Part shown: positions 49,014 through 57,964 of the stretch, piece by piece
Position numbering within the stretch: the stretch's first letter is position 1
How the letters are laid out: the number at the start of each line of letters is the position of its first letter
Source of the DNA: an uncultured Eubacteriales bacterium
GTDB taxonomy: Bacteria > Bacillota > Clostridia > Christensenellales > CAG-138
Assembly (NCBI GenBank): GCA_900545265.1
Contig: UQYI01000004.1
Coordinates: 1-64,000, forward strand
Length of the DNA: 64,000 nucleotides
Direction: 5' to 3'
The notes under the pieces: generated by a model
Seen by the model: only the letters and a program-made list of their open reading frames with translations
Database searches by the model: none
Told to the model about the DNA's origin: nothing
Translations under genes and position numbers: made by a program

Positions 49014-50048
49014 ATGAAAAAAGAGAAAATACTTTCTGCAAAAAAAACATGCTGTCTGTTTTTAACCATTTGTCTGGGGCTGTCGGCGTTATGGCTTTCT
49101 GCCTGTGAGGGGAATAACAAGGCACCTTTCCGGGAAAGCCGGTTTTGTCTGGACACGTTGGTGACGCTTACCCTTTATGATGGCGGCGGAACAACTCTTT
49201 TACAGGAGGCCTTCGAGGAGTTGGAACGATTGGAGAGCCTGCTCAGTGCGCATAAGGAAGGCAGTGATGTGTGGAACATCAACCGGCAGGCGGGGGAGAG
49301 GGAGGCTGTTTCCATAGCGCCGGAAACTATGGAATTGCTGCTGGCTGCCCAAGAGTATTATATTCTTTCCGATGGATATCTGGATATGACCCTGGCTCCG
49401 CTTATTGATCTGTGGGATGTAAACGGACAGGGATATGTGCCTACGAAGGAGGAAAGAACGGTGGCTCTTTCTTTCAAAGGAGTGGAGGAACTGGAATTGG
49501 ATGATAAAGCCGGTACGGCCCGTTTGCCCCGGTCAGGCATGGCGTTGGATCTGGGGGCGTTGGCAAAAGGATATATGGCGGATATGCTTAAAGCATTTTT
49601 GATGGAGAGAGGCTGTACTTCCGCTGTTTTAGATCTGGGCCACAACATCCTGCTGATCGGAGAAAAGCCCGGAAGAAATCCCTTTTCCATAGGCGTTCGA
49701 GACCCGGAAGGCGGGGAAGGGGATATCTCCGTTGTTCTGTATGCGCGGGATGTCAGCGTAGTTACCAGCGGTACTTATGAAAGATTCTTTGAGCGGGATG
49801 GGGTGCGTTATGCTCACATTCTGGACCCTTATACGGGTGCACCGGCCGATACGGGGGTTAGCAGTGTGACGATCATTTCCCAAAATTCACTGAGCGGAGA
49901 TGCATTATCTACGACCTGTCTGCTATTGGGAAAGGAGCGCGGACTGGCACTGATCGAATCTCTGGAGAATGTGGAAGCGCTATTCCTGATGGAGGATGGC
50001 ACCAGAACTATGAGCAGCGGGTTTGAAGCTTATTTGGAGAAGAAATAA
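49014..50048 (+). CDS. apbE: FAD:protein FMN transferase (ApbE)
   Basis: This 344-residue lipoprotein (lipobox ALWLSAC) attaches FMN to threonine residues of flavoproteins such as Rnf and Nqr subunits at the outer face of the membrane. Family features are FCLDTLVTLTLYDG, SGMALDLGALAKGYMADML (about 170-188), VLDLGHNI and HILDPYTGAPADTGVSSVTII (about 262-282). The magnesium-binding aspartate lies in SGDALSTTCLLLG. The nagA2 gene follows at 36 nt on the same strand. Confidence 0.9.
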   Translation: MKKEKILSAKKTCCLFLTICLGLSALWLSACEGNNKAPFRESRFCLDTLVTLTLYDGGGTTLLQEAFEELERLESLLSAHKEGSDVWNINRQAGEREAVSIAPETMELLLAAQEYYILSDGYLDMTLAPLIDLWDVNGQGYVPTKEERTVALSFKGVEELELDDKAGTARLPRSGMALDLGALAKGYMADMLKAFLMERGCTSAVLDLGHNILLIGEKPGRNPFSIGVRDPEGGEGDISVVLYARDVSVVTSGTYERFFERDGVRYAHILDPYTGAPADTGVSSVTIISQNSLSGDALSTTCLLLGKERGLALIESLENVEALFLMEDGTRTMSSGFEAYLEKK

Positions 50049-50083
50049 ACCAGCCTTTAGACCGCTAAGCGAGGAGACTTCAT

Positions 50084-51208
50084 ATGCGCAAGGTATTTTT
50101 TAACGGACAGATATTTACCCCAACCGGTTATGTGCATGGCGGCTTTGTCGTGAAAGATGGCCTGTTCGAAGAGATTTTCACCGGGAATATGCGGGGGGAA
50201 GTAGATCTGGGAGGGTGTAAAGTCCTCCCGGGGTTGATCGATATTCATATTCACGGGGCTGTAGGCGCAGACTTTTCTGACGGAGAGGAAACGGGTCTGA
50301 TCAGCATGGCCAGGTATTTGGCAGCTCAGGGGATAACCGCTTTTTGCCCAACCTCTATGACTTTGCCTTATGAGACTCTGGAACGAGCCTATACCATGGC
50401 TGCTCGATTGGCAAAAAGTGTACAAACAGGCTGTGCCAGAATCGCCGGTATCCATATGGAAGGCCCTTTTTTCTCGCAGAAAAGGGTTGGAGCACAAAAT
50501 CCATCCTATCTGCGACTGCCGGATTTTTGTGTGTTTGAAACATTGTATAAAGCGGCAGGCGGACTGCTTCGGCAGGCAGATGTAGCGGCGGAGCTTCCGG
50601 GTGGGGTAGAGTTTGCAAAAAAAGCAAGCAAACTGACTACGGTTTCACTGGCTCATACGGATTGTACCTATGAGCAAGCCGACGCATTTTTTGAGGCGGG
50701 CGCTACGCATGTAACGCATTTGTTCAATGCCATGCCCGGTATTCACCATCGGCATCCAGGACCCATTGGGGCTGCCAGCGAGCGGGAAAATGTGATGGCG
50801 GAACTGATTTGCGATGGCCTGCATGTTCACCCCAGTGCGGTGCGCCTGGCATTTAAGCTTTTTCCGTATCGGATCTGTCTGATCTCTGATGCGCTTCGGT
50901 GTTTGGGAATGGGGGATGGTGTATATACACTGGGAGGGCAGCAGGTTTATCTGCAAGGCCGGCTGGCCACTCTTTCTGACGGAACAATTGCCGGATCTGC
51001 TACCCATCTTTTTGACTGCATGAAAAAAGCTGTTTCCTTTGGTATCCCGGAGAATGAGGCTGTTTTGGCAGCCACGGCCCGACCGGCTGTTTCTTTGGGG
51101 CGTGAGAAAGAAATGGGATCTATCGCTCCGGGGCGTTATGCCGATTTTGTCCTTTGTACGGACGCTTTGGAACGCTTGGCGGTATATATGTCCGGGGAAA
51201 AACTTTAA
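50084..51208 (+). CDS. nagA: N-acetylglucosamine-6-phosphate deacetylase (canonical NagA)
   Basis: This second NagA has 374 residues and all canonical motifs: PGLIDIHIHGAVGADF (about 45-60), GIHMEGPFFSQKRVGAQNP (about 123-141), SLAHTDCTYEQ, THLFNAMPGIHHRHPG (about 207-222), CDGLHVHP and LISDAL. It should make glucosamine-6-phosphate from GlcNAc-6-phosphate. Unlike the nagA at 665-1849 it keeps HLFNAM and lies apart from the deaminases, next to apbE. GAGGAG lies upstream of the ATG. Confidence 0.88.
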   Translation: MRKVFFNGQIFTPTGYVHGGFVVKDGLFEEIFTGNMRGEVDLGGCKVLPGLIDIHIHGAVGADFSDGEETGLISMARYLAAQGITAFCPTSMTLPYETLERAYTMAARLAKSVQTGCARIAGIHMEGPFFSQKRVGAQNPSYLRLPDFCVFETLYKAAGGLLRQADVAAELPGGVEFAKKASKLTTVSLAHTDCTYEQADAFFEAGATHVTHLFNAMPGIHHRHPGPIGAASERENVMAELICDGLHVHPSAVRLAFKLFPYRICLISDALRCLGMGDGVYTLGGQQVYLQGRLATLSDGTIAGSATHLFDCMKKAVSFGIPENEAVLAATARPAVSLGREKEMGSIAPGRYADFVLCTDALERLAVYMSGEKL

Positions 51209-51492
51209 GTGCATTATTCGTTCTGCACGAGGGATGGGACGAGGGAGCATGTGGTTTCCCGGTACTCGATGGGCGGGGCACATGGCAGCCAGCTGCCTCT
51301 GCGCGGCGTTTCGCACCGCAGGCGTGGCGCCCCCGAAGATACACATCATAGTGCTAAACACAGGCTTCTCCCATATGCTTCTTCTTTGGTAGCATCCATA
51401 TTCCGGTTTGGCTGGACTGTTTTCTTTAAATCTGTGATGTGAAGCTGTATTTTGCATGGCGCAAATTACAGCCTCTGCTTATTTCCGTGCAA
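51209..51492. other. GC-rich stretch without a recognised gene
   Basis: A 39-codon frame on the plus strand starting near 51249 and ending near 51390 contains GTRWAGHMAASCLCAAF but has no convincing start site. GGCAGC/GCTGCC repeats around 51283-51296 may form a hairpin. A structured RNA cannot be excluded. Confidence 0.3.
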
Positions 51493-51519
51493 AAAGCGCC
51501 TCCTGGCTGGAGGCGCTTT
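51493..51519 (-). terminator. Terminator of the P-II/DUF1538 operon
   Basis: AAAGCGCCTCC (51493-51503) pairs perfectly with GGAGGCGCTTT (51509-51519); on the minus strand it runs into TTTTTGC. It can also act for nagA2. Confidence 0.8.
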
Positions 51520-51531
51520 GATATGCAAATA

Positions 51532-52200
51532 TTAGAGCTTGTAGGCTTTATCTACCGGCAGAGAGCACAGCAGACCCTGCGCCGGGGAGCGCAGACCGAA
51601 GGAGGTGTTCACAGTCTCCATAATGGCATCCCGGTTTCGATCGGAAGTCAGGATGGTGATGATCTCCCGTTCTTCTCCTAACATAGCCCCATAGACCTTT
51701 TCGGCATCTTCAGTGCCTACCAGACGGGAACGGATCACCGTTCCTCCTGTAGCGCCGGCTTTTCGGGCTTCGTGCATGACTTCGTCGGCATAGCCCCGGT
51801 TTACGGTGATCAGCAGCAGGCTGTGAGCAAATTCGCTTTTTTCCATAGTCGTATCTCCTTGCGGGTAATCCCCGGTCTGTTTGTTAAGTATGGTGGCAAA
51901 AAGGTTGCTGATGGCATTGGGCTGCAATACCGCCAGAATGCCCCGGCTGCGTACTACGGCGCTGAATCCCTGGGAAAACTTTCCGACCATGGCATCTATA
52001 GCGCCTTGAGTGGAAAAGCTCAATATCACATCTTTATCAACGGATCCAAGACCAAGGATATCCAGCATATCAGAAGGAGCGGTGCCCGTCCCCACAAATT
52101 GGATGTGAAACCGAATATTCTGGCTGGTCAGCCATTGAGTCAAGGAACGGCCTGAACCGCGCTCTACAATGGAAAAGAGCATCTTAGGTCTTTCAATCAT
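51532..52200 (-). CDS. P-II-like signalling protein (two-domain)
   Basis: This 222-residue protein contains two P-II-like (GlnB fold) modules in tandem. The first is KMLFSIVERGSGRSLTQWL...VGTGTAPSDMLDILGLG at about residues 6-60. The second is LLLITVNRGYADEVMHEARKAGATGGTVIRSR at about 120-155, with the diagnostic GATGGT loop. The T-loop uridylylation tyrosine of GlnB is not seen. Its ATG overlaps the stop of the DUF1538 gene by one base (TGATG), so the two proteins are made together, as with GlnK and AmtB. It probably binds a nucleotide or a small ligand and controls the transporter-like partner. The ligand is not known to me. Confidence 0.75.
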   Translation of the reverse strand: MIERPKMLFSIVERGSGRSLTQWLTSQNIRFHIQFVGTGTAPSDMLDILGLGSVDKDVILSFSTQGAIDAMVGKFSQGFSAVVRSRGILAVLQPNAISNLFATILNKQTGDYPQGDTTMEKSEFAHSLLLITVNRGYADEVMHEARKAGATGGTVIRSRLVGTEDAEKVYGAMLGEEREIITILTSDRNRDAIMETVNTSFGLRSPAQGLLCSLPVDKAYKL

Positions 52201-53759
52201 CAGGACAGGCCCTCCTTTTCTGGAATAGATGCGGCAAGAATCTCCTGCCGGTCAAAACAGAGAATGGTATCGGGGATCTCATTGATCTCGTGGGCTGCCT
52301 TAGCCAGCATCGCTTTGTGATGGATCCGACTGATGAGCCCCATGGACTGTATGGTGATCAGGGGCGCCATGGCTACCATGGCGACAAGGCCGAAAGCGTC
52401 GGTCATAATGTCTCCGCCTAAGGCTTCACAGGCGCCTATAGCAAAAGGAAGCATAAAGGCAGTGGTCATGGGACCGCTGGCTACGCCGCCGGAATCAAAG
52501 GCAATGCCGGTGTATACAGGGGGAACAAAGAAGCTGATGCCCAGAGAAAGAATATAGCCTACCAGCAGGATGGGGAAAAGAGGGATCCCGGTAAGTACCC
52601 GTGCCATGGATATCGCTACGGCTATCCCTACGCCGATGGATAGGCCAATGCCCATGGCTTTTTGCGAAATGGCTCCGGAGGTAACTTCTTCTACCTGCTT
52701 TTTCAGCACATGAACCGCAGGCTCTGCCGAAACTACAAACCAGCCCATAAGCAGGCCAACGGGGATCAACGCATATCTCAAAGAACTTTGGGCGATACCT
52801 GCTCCCAACAGTTTGCCGGCGGGCATAAAGCCTGCATTGGCCCCCGTCAGGAAGAGTACCAGACCGGCGTATGTATACAGCAGACCTACGGCAATGCGAA
52901 ATACTTCGTGCCGGTGGAATCGACGGAAAACAAGTTCAAAGAGAATGAATACAAGGGCAATTGGCCCCATAGCAATAAACACTTCCCAGGCATATTCCGG
53001 AAGCGCATGCCACAAAACCTGAAAAGCGTCTTTGGTAGTAAACAACTCGCCAATAACGATCTCGCTGGAAGTCGTATCCGGGGTGTAAAATAGACTCAGC
53101 AGCAGCACGGAAAGAATAGGACCGATACTGCACAGGGCGACGAGACCAAAAGAACCTTCTTCGTTCTTTTGACTGGCAGTGGTGGCAAGACCCGCACCGA
53201 GGGCCATGATAAATGGCACAGTGATGGGCCCGGTGGTGACGCCGCCGGAATCAAAGGCAGCGGGAATGAAATCCTCTGGAGCAAAGAAGGCAAGAAGAAA
53301 CAGTACCCCATAAAAAATCAGCAGCAGCAAATTCAGGGGCAAACGCCGTTTGGCGCGCACCATGGCCACCATCAGAAAGATGCCTACGCCAATGGCTACG
53401 GCCAAAATAAGCACCAGATTGGGGATGGAGGGGATTTGCCGGGCTAATACCTGCAGATCCGGTTCTGCAATGGTGATGATAACACCCAGCAGGAAACAGG
53501 CCAACAGGGGCAGCAGACTTTTCTTGGATTTATGCAGCTGCACACCAATGCCCACACCCAAAGGATGCATGGACGTATTGGAACCAATGGTGAATAGGGC
53601 CATACCAAAGATCAGCAATATGGTGCCGAAAAGAAAGAGAACCAGCACACCGCTTTGCATGGGAGAAAGGGTAATGCTCAATATCAGCACAATGGCAGAA
53701 ATGGGAAGAACGGAACGGATGGATTCTATCAGAGTATCGGTCAATTGTTTCAATGGCAC
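52200..53759 (-). CDS. DUF1538 membrane protein, P-II-coupled transporter candidate
   Basis: This 519-residue membrane protein consists of two related halves, each of about six helices. The sequence AFDSGGVTTGPITVPFIMALGAGLA (first half) recurs as AFDSGGVASGPMTTAFMLPFAIGACEA (second half). This internal duplication with SGGV(T/A)(S/T)GP(I/M)T marks DUF1538. The fold suggests a transporter, but no substrate is established. I keep the GTG at 53759 (GGAGG only 3 nt away); a TTG at 53753 has better spacing. Heads the operon with the P-II-like gene. Confidence 0.8.
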   Translation of the reverse strand: MPLKQLTDTLIESIRSVLPISAIVLILSITLSPMQSGVLVLFLFGTILLIFGMALFTIGSNTSMHPLGVGIGVQLHKSKKSLLPLLACFLLGVIITIAEPDLQVLARQIPSIPNLVLILAVAIGVGIFLMVAMVRAKRRLPLNLLLLIFYGVLFLLAFFAPEDFIPAAFDSGGVTTGPITVPFIMALGAGLATTASQKNEEGSFGLVALCSIGPILSVLLLSLFYTPDTTSSEIVIGELFTTKDAFQVLWHALPEYAWEVFIAMGPIALVFILFELVFRRFHRHEVFRIAVGLLYTYAGLVLFLTGANAGFMPAGKLLGAGIAQSSLRYALIPVGLLMGWFVVSAEPAVHVLKKQVEEVTSGAISQKAMGIGLSIGVGIAVAISMARVLTGIPLFPILLVGYILSLGISFFVPPVYTGIAFDSGGVASGPMTTAFMLPFAIGACEALGGDIMTDAFGLVAMVAMAPLITIQSMGLISRIHHKAMLAKAAHEINEIPDTILCFDRQEILAASIPEKEGLS

Positions 53760-53968
53760 TTACCTCCTAAATAAGTATACCAGTAAATCAGATGGGGTGC
53801 AACCTTTTGGTTTTATATACTTTGTCGAAAATGTAATAATTCAGCAGTAGAGATAAAAAGAAATTACGATGTGTACGCAGTTTGTTCATCCTTTCTTTTT
53901 CTTTTTAGCCTTTCCGTCGGATGAGGGATGGAGTATAATCAGAAAAAAACGTTTGTGGAGGCTTTCCT

Positions 53969-55048
53969 TTGGCAAAGAAGAGGAAACGGAAGAAGAAACG
54001 CGTTGTCATTATAAATTGGGGAGTAGGTGCACCCTTGACATTGCTGCTCGTTGCCCTGATTCTGTTGGGTATGGGCATAGCAAAGGCCTGCTCCAACCGG
54101 GCGCAGGCAGCTCAGAGTGCCGTGATCCCGCAAACGGAGGCACCTGTGCCGACCCGCAGCCCCATACCGGTAACAATAGACTATGAAGCGGTGCATTCCA
54201 CCTGGATCAAAGTCTGGTTTGACGATACAGGTGAGTTGCGGGATATGCAGCTGGAGGAGTATCTGATGGGCGTTGTAGCGGCGGAAGTACCTGCTTCCTA
54301 TGCATTGGAGGCCATTAAGGCACAGGCAGTGGCCGCTCGAACCTACTCCCTGTATGCCATTTCTCATGGTGGTTGTGCCACCAACGCTGCTGCGGATATA
54401 TGCACCAATTCAGGCTGCTGTCAGGCCTATCGCACGGAAGAGGCTCTGAAGGAGCGGTGGGGAGAGGAATATGCCTATTACCATTCCTGCATTGCCGCTG
54501 CTATCATGGATACCGCCGGGCAGGTACTGCTCTATGACGGCAAACCTATAGACGCCATGTATCACGCTTCTTCCGGCGGATACACAGAGAACAGCGAAAA
54601 CGTATATGCAAATGCCATCCCTTATCTGCGGGGCGTGGAGAGCCCTAAGGAAGTGGGCAGCCGCCTTTCCGGGGAAAGAACCTATACGCGGGAGAATTTT
54701 GTGCAAGCGGCTAATGGTGCGAATCCGGATGCAAATCTGGAAGCAGATAAGCTGGAAGAACAGGTAAAGATTCTGTCTGCGTACCCCAGCGGCCGGGTAG
54801 AAAAACTGCAGCTGGGGGCTGTGGAGATCACCGGCAAACAGGCCAGAAAAATGTTTTCTCTTGACAGCGCCATGTTTACCGTGGAGATCACAGCGGATTC
54901 GGTGATCTTTCATACAAAAGGCTTTGGCCATGGTGTGGGCATGAGTCAGAGCGGTGCTAACGGCATGGCTTTGGAGGGAGCAAACTATAAGAGCATACTG
55001 ACACATTACTATACCGGCGTGACCATCGGGATTATGGGGCAATACTGA
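53969..55048 (+). CDS. SpoIID/LytB domain protein
   Basis: This 359-residue protein has a very basic start (MAKKRKRKKKR), one membrane helix (about 20-40) and an outside SpoIID domain: MQLEEYLMGVVAAEVPASYALEAIKAQAVAARTYSLY (about 92-128), a Cys-rich loop (CATNAAADICTNSGCCQ), YHASSGGYTENSENVY and the end FGHGVGMSQSGANGMA. SpoIID cleaves peptidoglycan stripped of peptides; LytB relatives stimulate amidases. It starts at TTG with GGAGG 8-9 nt upstream. It overlaps the next gene by one base. Whether it acts in sporulation or vegetative wall turnover cannot be told here. Confidence 0.85.
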   Translation: MAKKRKRKKKRVVIINWGVGAPLTLLLVALILLGMGIAKACSNRAQAAQSAVIPQTEAPVPTRSPIPVTIDYEAVHSTWIKVWFDDTGELRDMQLEEYLMGVVAAEVPASYALEAIKAQAVAARTYSLYAISHGGCATNAAADICTNSGCCQAYRTEEALKERWGEEYAYYHSCIAAAIMDTAGQVLLYDGKPIDAMYHASSGGYTENSENVYANAIPYLRGVESPKEVGSRLSGERTYTRENFVQAANGANPDANLEADKLEEQVKILSAYPSGRVEKLQLGAVEITGKQARKMFSLDSAMFTVEITADSVIFHTKGFGHGVGMSQSGANGMALEGANYKSILTHYYTGVTIGIMGQY

Positions 55049-55686
55049 TGGAACGCTGGGAACTGCTGGAGGGTTCTTACGGGCTTTATCAGGATAAGGA
55101 ATTAGGCTGCTTTACAGAGGATTCCATTCGACTGGTTCATTTTATGCGTCTGAAGTCCGGGGATCGATGTCTGGATCTCGGGACGGGAAACGGGATCATT
55201 CCCCTGTATGCCAGGTCGCGGGGCTTTGGAAAATGGTCCGGGGTGGATATCCGGGAGGAACAGCTGGTTCTGGCCCGACGTTCTGCACAAAAAAACGGAT
55301 TTAGCATGGAGTTTATCTGCTGCCGTGCACAGGAGGCAACAAATTTTTTCTCACGGGGTTCCTTGGATATCGTTACCTGCAACCCGCCTTATTTTGATTG
55401 TTCCATGCCTGCAGAAGATCCGGGACGCAATCTTATGCGTCATGGGGAAGTGCTGGAAGAGTTTATTCAAACAGCATTTTTGCTTTTAAACAACGGAGGC
55501 AGATTGTATATCTGCTACAAAGCCACGTATTTGACCACACTGCTGACCATTTTGCGGCGGAATCGTTTGGAACCCAAAGCCATGGAGATCGTTTGCCGAA
55601 ATGGAAAAGGGGAGCTGGTGCTGCTGGAAGCAAAAAAATTGGCAAAACCAGGAATGGATATTTTTCTGTCCAAACGGGAAAGATAG
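55048..55686 (+). CDS. TrmN6-like tRNA (adenine-N6)-methyltransferase
   Basis: This 212-residue SAM-dependent methyltransferase has motif I (CLDLGTGNGIIPLYA, about 41-55), a second acidic element (GVDIREEQ) and the N6-adenine motif CNPPYF (about 111-116). This is the layout of TrmN6/YfiC, which methylates adenosine 37 of tRNA-Val. In Firmicutes such genes often precede rsmI; here rsmI is absent. Its ATG overlaps the spoIID-type gene stop. Confidence 0.8.
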   Translation: MERWELLEGSYGLYQDKELGCFTEDSIRLVHFMRLKSGDRCLDLGTGNGIIPLYARSRGFGKWSGVDIREEQLVLARRSAQKNGFSMEFICCRAQEATNFFSRGSLDIVTCNPPYFDCSMPAEDPGRNLMRHGEVLEEFIQTAFLLLNNGGRLYICYKATYLTTLLTILRRNRLEPKAMEIVCRNGKGELVLLEAKKLAKPGMDIFLSKRER

Positions 55687-55716
55687 GGGCAGAACCTAAA
55701 AAAGGAGGTATGCCCC

Positions 55717-55983
55717 TTGAACACTCAAAAAGCCATGGCCCTTATACTGGGGCTGGCCCTTTGCATGGGGATCATCAGCGGATGCACATGCTCCGGGAGC
55801 GTAAAACCCGCTCCTACGGCAGCACCCACACAAAAGGCTACCGCAGCCCCTACGCAGCAGGCCACAGCTCCGGCACCGTCTATGACCCCGGAAGAAAGCC
55901 TGGTACCCAGTGCTGATCCCAGCGTGAGTCCAGGTGTAAGCATGAGCCCGGATGCAAGCGTAAGCCCCGGTACGGGTAATTGA
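55717..55983 (+). CDS. Small repetitive lipoprotein (88 residues)
   Basis: This protein has a signal peptide with lipobox (GIISGC, Cys23) and a mature part made of Pro/Ala/Thr- and Ser/Pro/Asp-rich low-complexity sequence (TAAPTQKATAAPTQQATA; VSPGVSMSPDASVSPG). It starts at TTG with AGGAGG 8 nt upstream. It has no fold that I can see and may act as a spacer or surface coat. It follows the methyltransferase gene by 30 nt. Confidence 0.65.
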   Translation: MNTQKAMALILGLALCMGIISGCTCSGSVKPAPTAAPTQKATAAPTQQATAPAPSMTPEESLVPSADPSVSPGVSMSPDASVSPGTGN

Positions 55984-55987
55984 CAGG

Positions 55988-56011
55988 AAAAACGCCTTCG
56001 GGCGTTTTTTT
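55988..56011 (+). terminator. Terminator with UUCG tetraloop
   Basis: AAAAACGCC (55988-55996), TTCG loop, GGCGTTTTT (56001-56009), then further T residues. Confidence 0.9.
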
Positions 56012-56081
56012 GATGGAAAGAAGAAGTATATTCAATCGGGATAAAGTCACTTTTTTATTTTGGCTTTCATAATTCATACAT

Positions 56082-56113
56082 AAAAAGCAGCCGCAGGGTG
56101 CAGCTGCTTTTTT
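56082..56113 (-). terminator. Terminator of the MarR/ABC exporter operon
   Basis: AAAAAGCAGC (56082-56091) pairs with GCTGCTTTTT (56103-56112); on the minus strand it is followed by TTTTTATG. Confidence 0.75.
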
Positions 56114-56140
56114 AAGCGGTAAATCGGATAGAGACTGGGA

Positions 56141-57964
56141 TCAGGAGAGCTCAAACATACCGGTGTAAAGCTGATAGTAACGACCTTTCTGGCGGAGCAG
56201 ATCTTCATGGCTGCCCCGCTCAATGATCTCGCCGTTTTCCAGTACCATAATGGCATCGGCATTGCGAACGGTGGAGAGCCGGTGGGCAATGACAAAAACA
56301 GTCCGCCCTTCCATAAGCTCATCCATGCCCTTTTCAATGTGAGCTTCTGTGCGGGTATCGATAGAACTGGTGGCTTCATCCAATATCAACACCGGTGGAT
56401 CCGCTACCGCTGCCCGGGCAATGGCAATGAGCTGCCGCTGTCCCTGGGAAAGATTGGCGCCATCCGCTGTCAGAACTGTGTCATATCCCTCGGGCAGATG
56501 TGAAATGAAGAAATGAGCGTTGGAGCGTTTGGCTGCTTCCAAACACTCTTCATCCGTAGCATCCAGACGGCCATAACGGATATTGTCCATGACTGTACCG
56601 GTGAACAGGTGGATATCCTGCAATACCATTCCCAGAGACTTGCGCAGATCTTCCTTGGCGATGTCCTTCACATTGATTCCGTCATAGGTGATAGCACCTT
56701 CCTGCACATCATAAAAACGATTTATCAGGTTGGTGATTGTGGTCTTGCCGGCACCGGTGGATCCTACAAAAGCGATCTTCTGTCCGGGCTTTGCAAACAG
56801 AGACAGATTCCGAAGCACTGTCTTTTTCCCGTCGTAAGAGAAGGTCACGTTTTCAAACCGTACGTCTCCTTTCAGGGGAATCTGTTGCCCGTCTTTTTCC
56901 CAGGCCCAGCCATGACGACCCGTGTGAACCAGCCGGTATTGACCTGCATCCACCTCCGGACGGGTGTCCATCAGTTCAAAGATCCGTTCGGCACCTGCCA
57001 GAGCGTTGAAGATATTGTTAGCCTGCATGGAGATCTGGGATACCGGGCCGTTCACCTGCTTGGCATATTGGAGAAAGGCCGCCAGTGTGCCGATATCCAT
57101 GCGTCCCTGAATGATCATACCCGTCCCTGCCATGGCAGTCAAAGCAAAGAGAATATAACTGGTGTTGCCCATAATGGGCATGAGCACCATGGAACTGGTG
57201 GTGGCCCGGGTGGCGTTATCCCGCAAGTCAGCAGCCAGTTTGGCATATCGATCCTTGACCATGTTTTCCCGGCAGAAGACTTTAACTTCCCGCTGCCCCT
57301 CAAAAAGCTCTTCCACATAGCCGTTAGCAGCGGCCATGGCCTGCTGTTGGCCGCGAAAGTACTTGGCCGAGGCCTTTCCCAGTTTAGTGGAAGCAAAAGC
57401 CATGAGCACCAGTGCAGCCAGAATAATGAGTGTCATTTTCCAGCTCATAAGCAGCATCATGATCAAAATACCGCTCAAAGTCAGCAGATTGGTCAATACA
57501 CTCAGCAGAGAGTTGCCAAGGAACTCGCGAAGGGTATCTGTATCGTTAGTAAAGCGGCTCATGATCTCTCCATGAGTATGGGTATCAAAATATTGGAGAG
57601 GGAGCTTTTCCATATGGGCAAACATATCCCGGCGGATCTGGTAGAGCACCTGCGTGTGTACGCCCAGCATCAATCGGCTGCTGCCGTAGTTGGCAAGAGC
57701 TGCCAGTGCATACACCGCTGCCAGCAGCAGTACCTGCCGCACCAGTGGAGTGAAATCGGTTGAACCCGTTTGAAACATGCTTGTGGCGGTGTTAAAAATC
57801 GGTTTAAGCAGGTAAGTGCCTGCAACACCGCCGGCAGAACTTAGCAGTACGCATACCATGGCCATAGCCAACATTGTATGAAAGGGTTTCAGGTATGTAA
57901 ATAGACGCTTGAAAGTACCTTTGGCATCTTTGGGCTTGCTGTATCCTTTTGCACGGGGGGGCAT
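56141..57964 (-). CDS. ABC exporter half-transporter with canonical ATPase
   Basis: This 607-residue protein has six membrane helices (ABC transporter type 1) and a C-terminal ATPase: Walker A GSTGAGKTT, signature LSQGQRQ, Walker B LILDEATSSID with the catalytic glutamate, and the switch region IAHRLSTV. It overlaps its partner by one base (TGATG). Together they form a heterodimeric exporter of the LmrCD/TM287-288 type. The MarR gene ahead of them points to drug or bile-acid efflux, which is inference. Confidence 0.88.
   Translation of the reverse strand: MPPRAKGYSKPKDAKGTFKRLFTYLKPFHTMLAMAMVCVLLSSAGGVAGTYLLKPIFNTATSMFQTGSTDFTPLVRQVLLLAAVYALAALANYGSSRLMLGVHTQVLYQIRRDMFAHMEKLPLQYFDTHTHGEIMSRFTNDTDTLREFLGNSLLSVLTNLLTLSGILIMMLLMSWKMTLIILAALVLMAFASTKLGKASAKYFRGQQQAMAAANGYVEELFEGQREVKVFCRENMVKDRYAKLAADLRDNATRATTSSMVLMPIMGNTSYILFALTAMAGTGMIIQGRMDIGTLAAFLQYAKQVNGPVSQISMQANNIFNALAGAERIFELMDTRPEVDAGQYRLVHTGRHGWAWEKDGQQIPLKGDVRFENVTFSYDGKKTVLRNLSLFAKPGQKIAFVGSTGAGKTTITNLINRFYDVQEGAITYDGINVKDIAKEDLRKSLGMVLQDIHLFTGTVMDNIRYGRLDATDEECLEAAKRSNAHFFISHLPEGYDTVLTADGANLSQGQRQLIAIARAAVADPPVLILDEATSSIDTRTEAHIEKGMDELMEGRTVFVIAHRLSTVRNADAIMVLENGEIIERGSHEDLLRQKGRYYQLYTGMFELS

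Noticed and set aside
50645..51457. 270-codon minus-strand frame overlapping nagA2
   Set aside because: Overlaps a canonical nagA; no motif and no start site.
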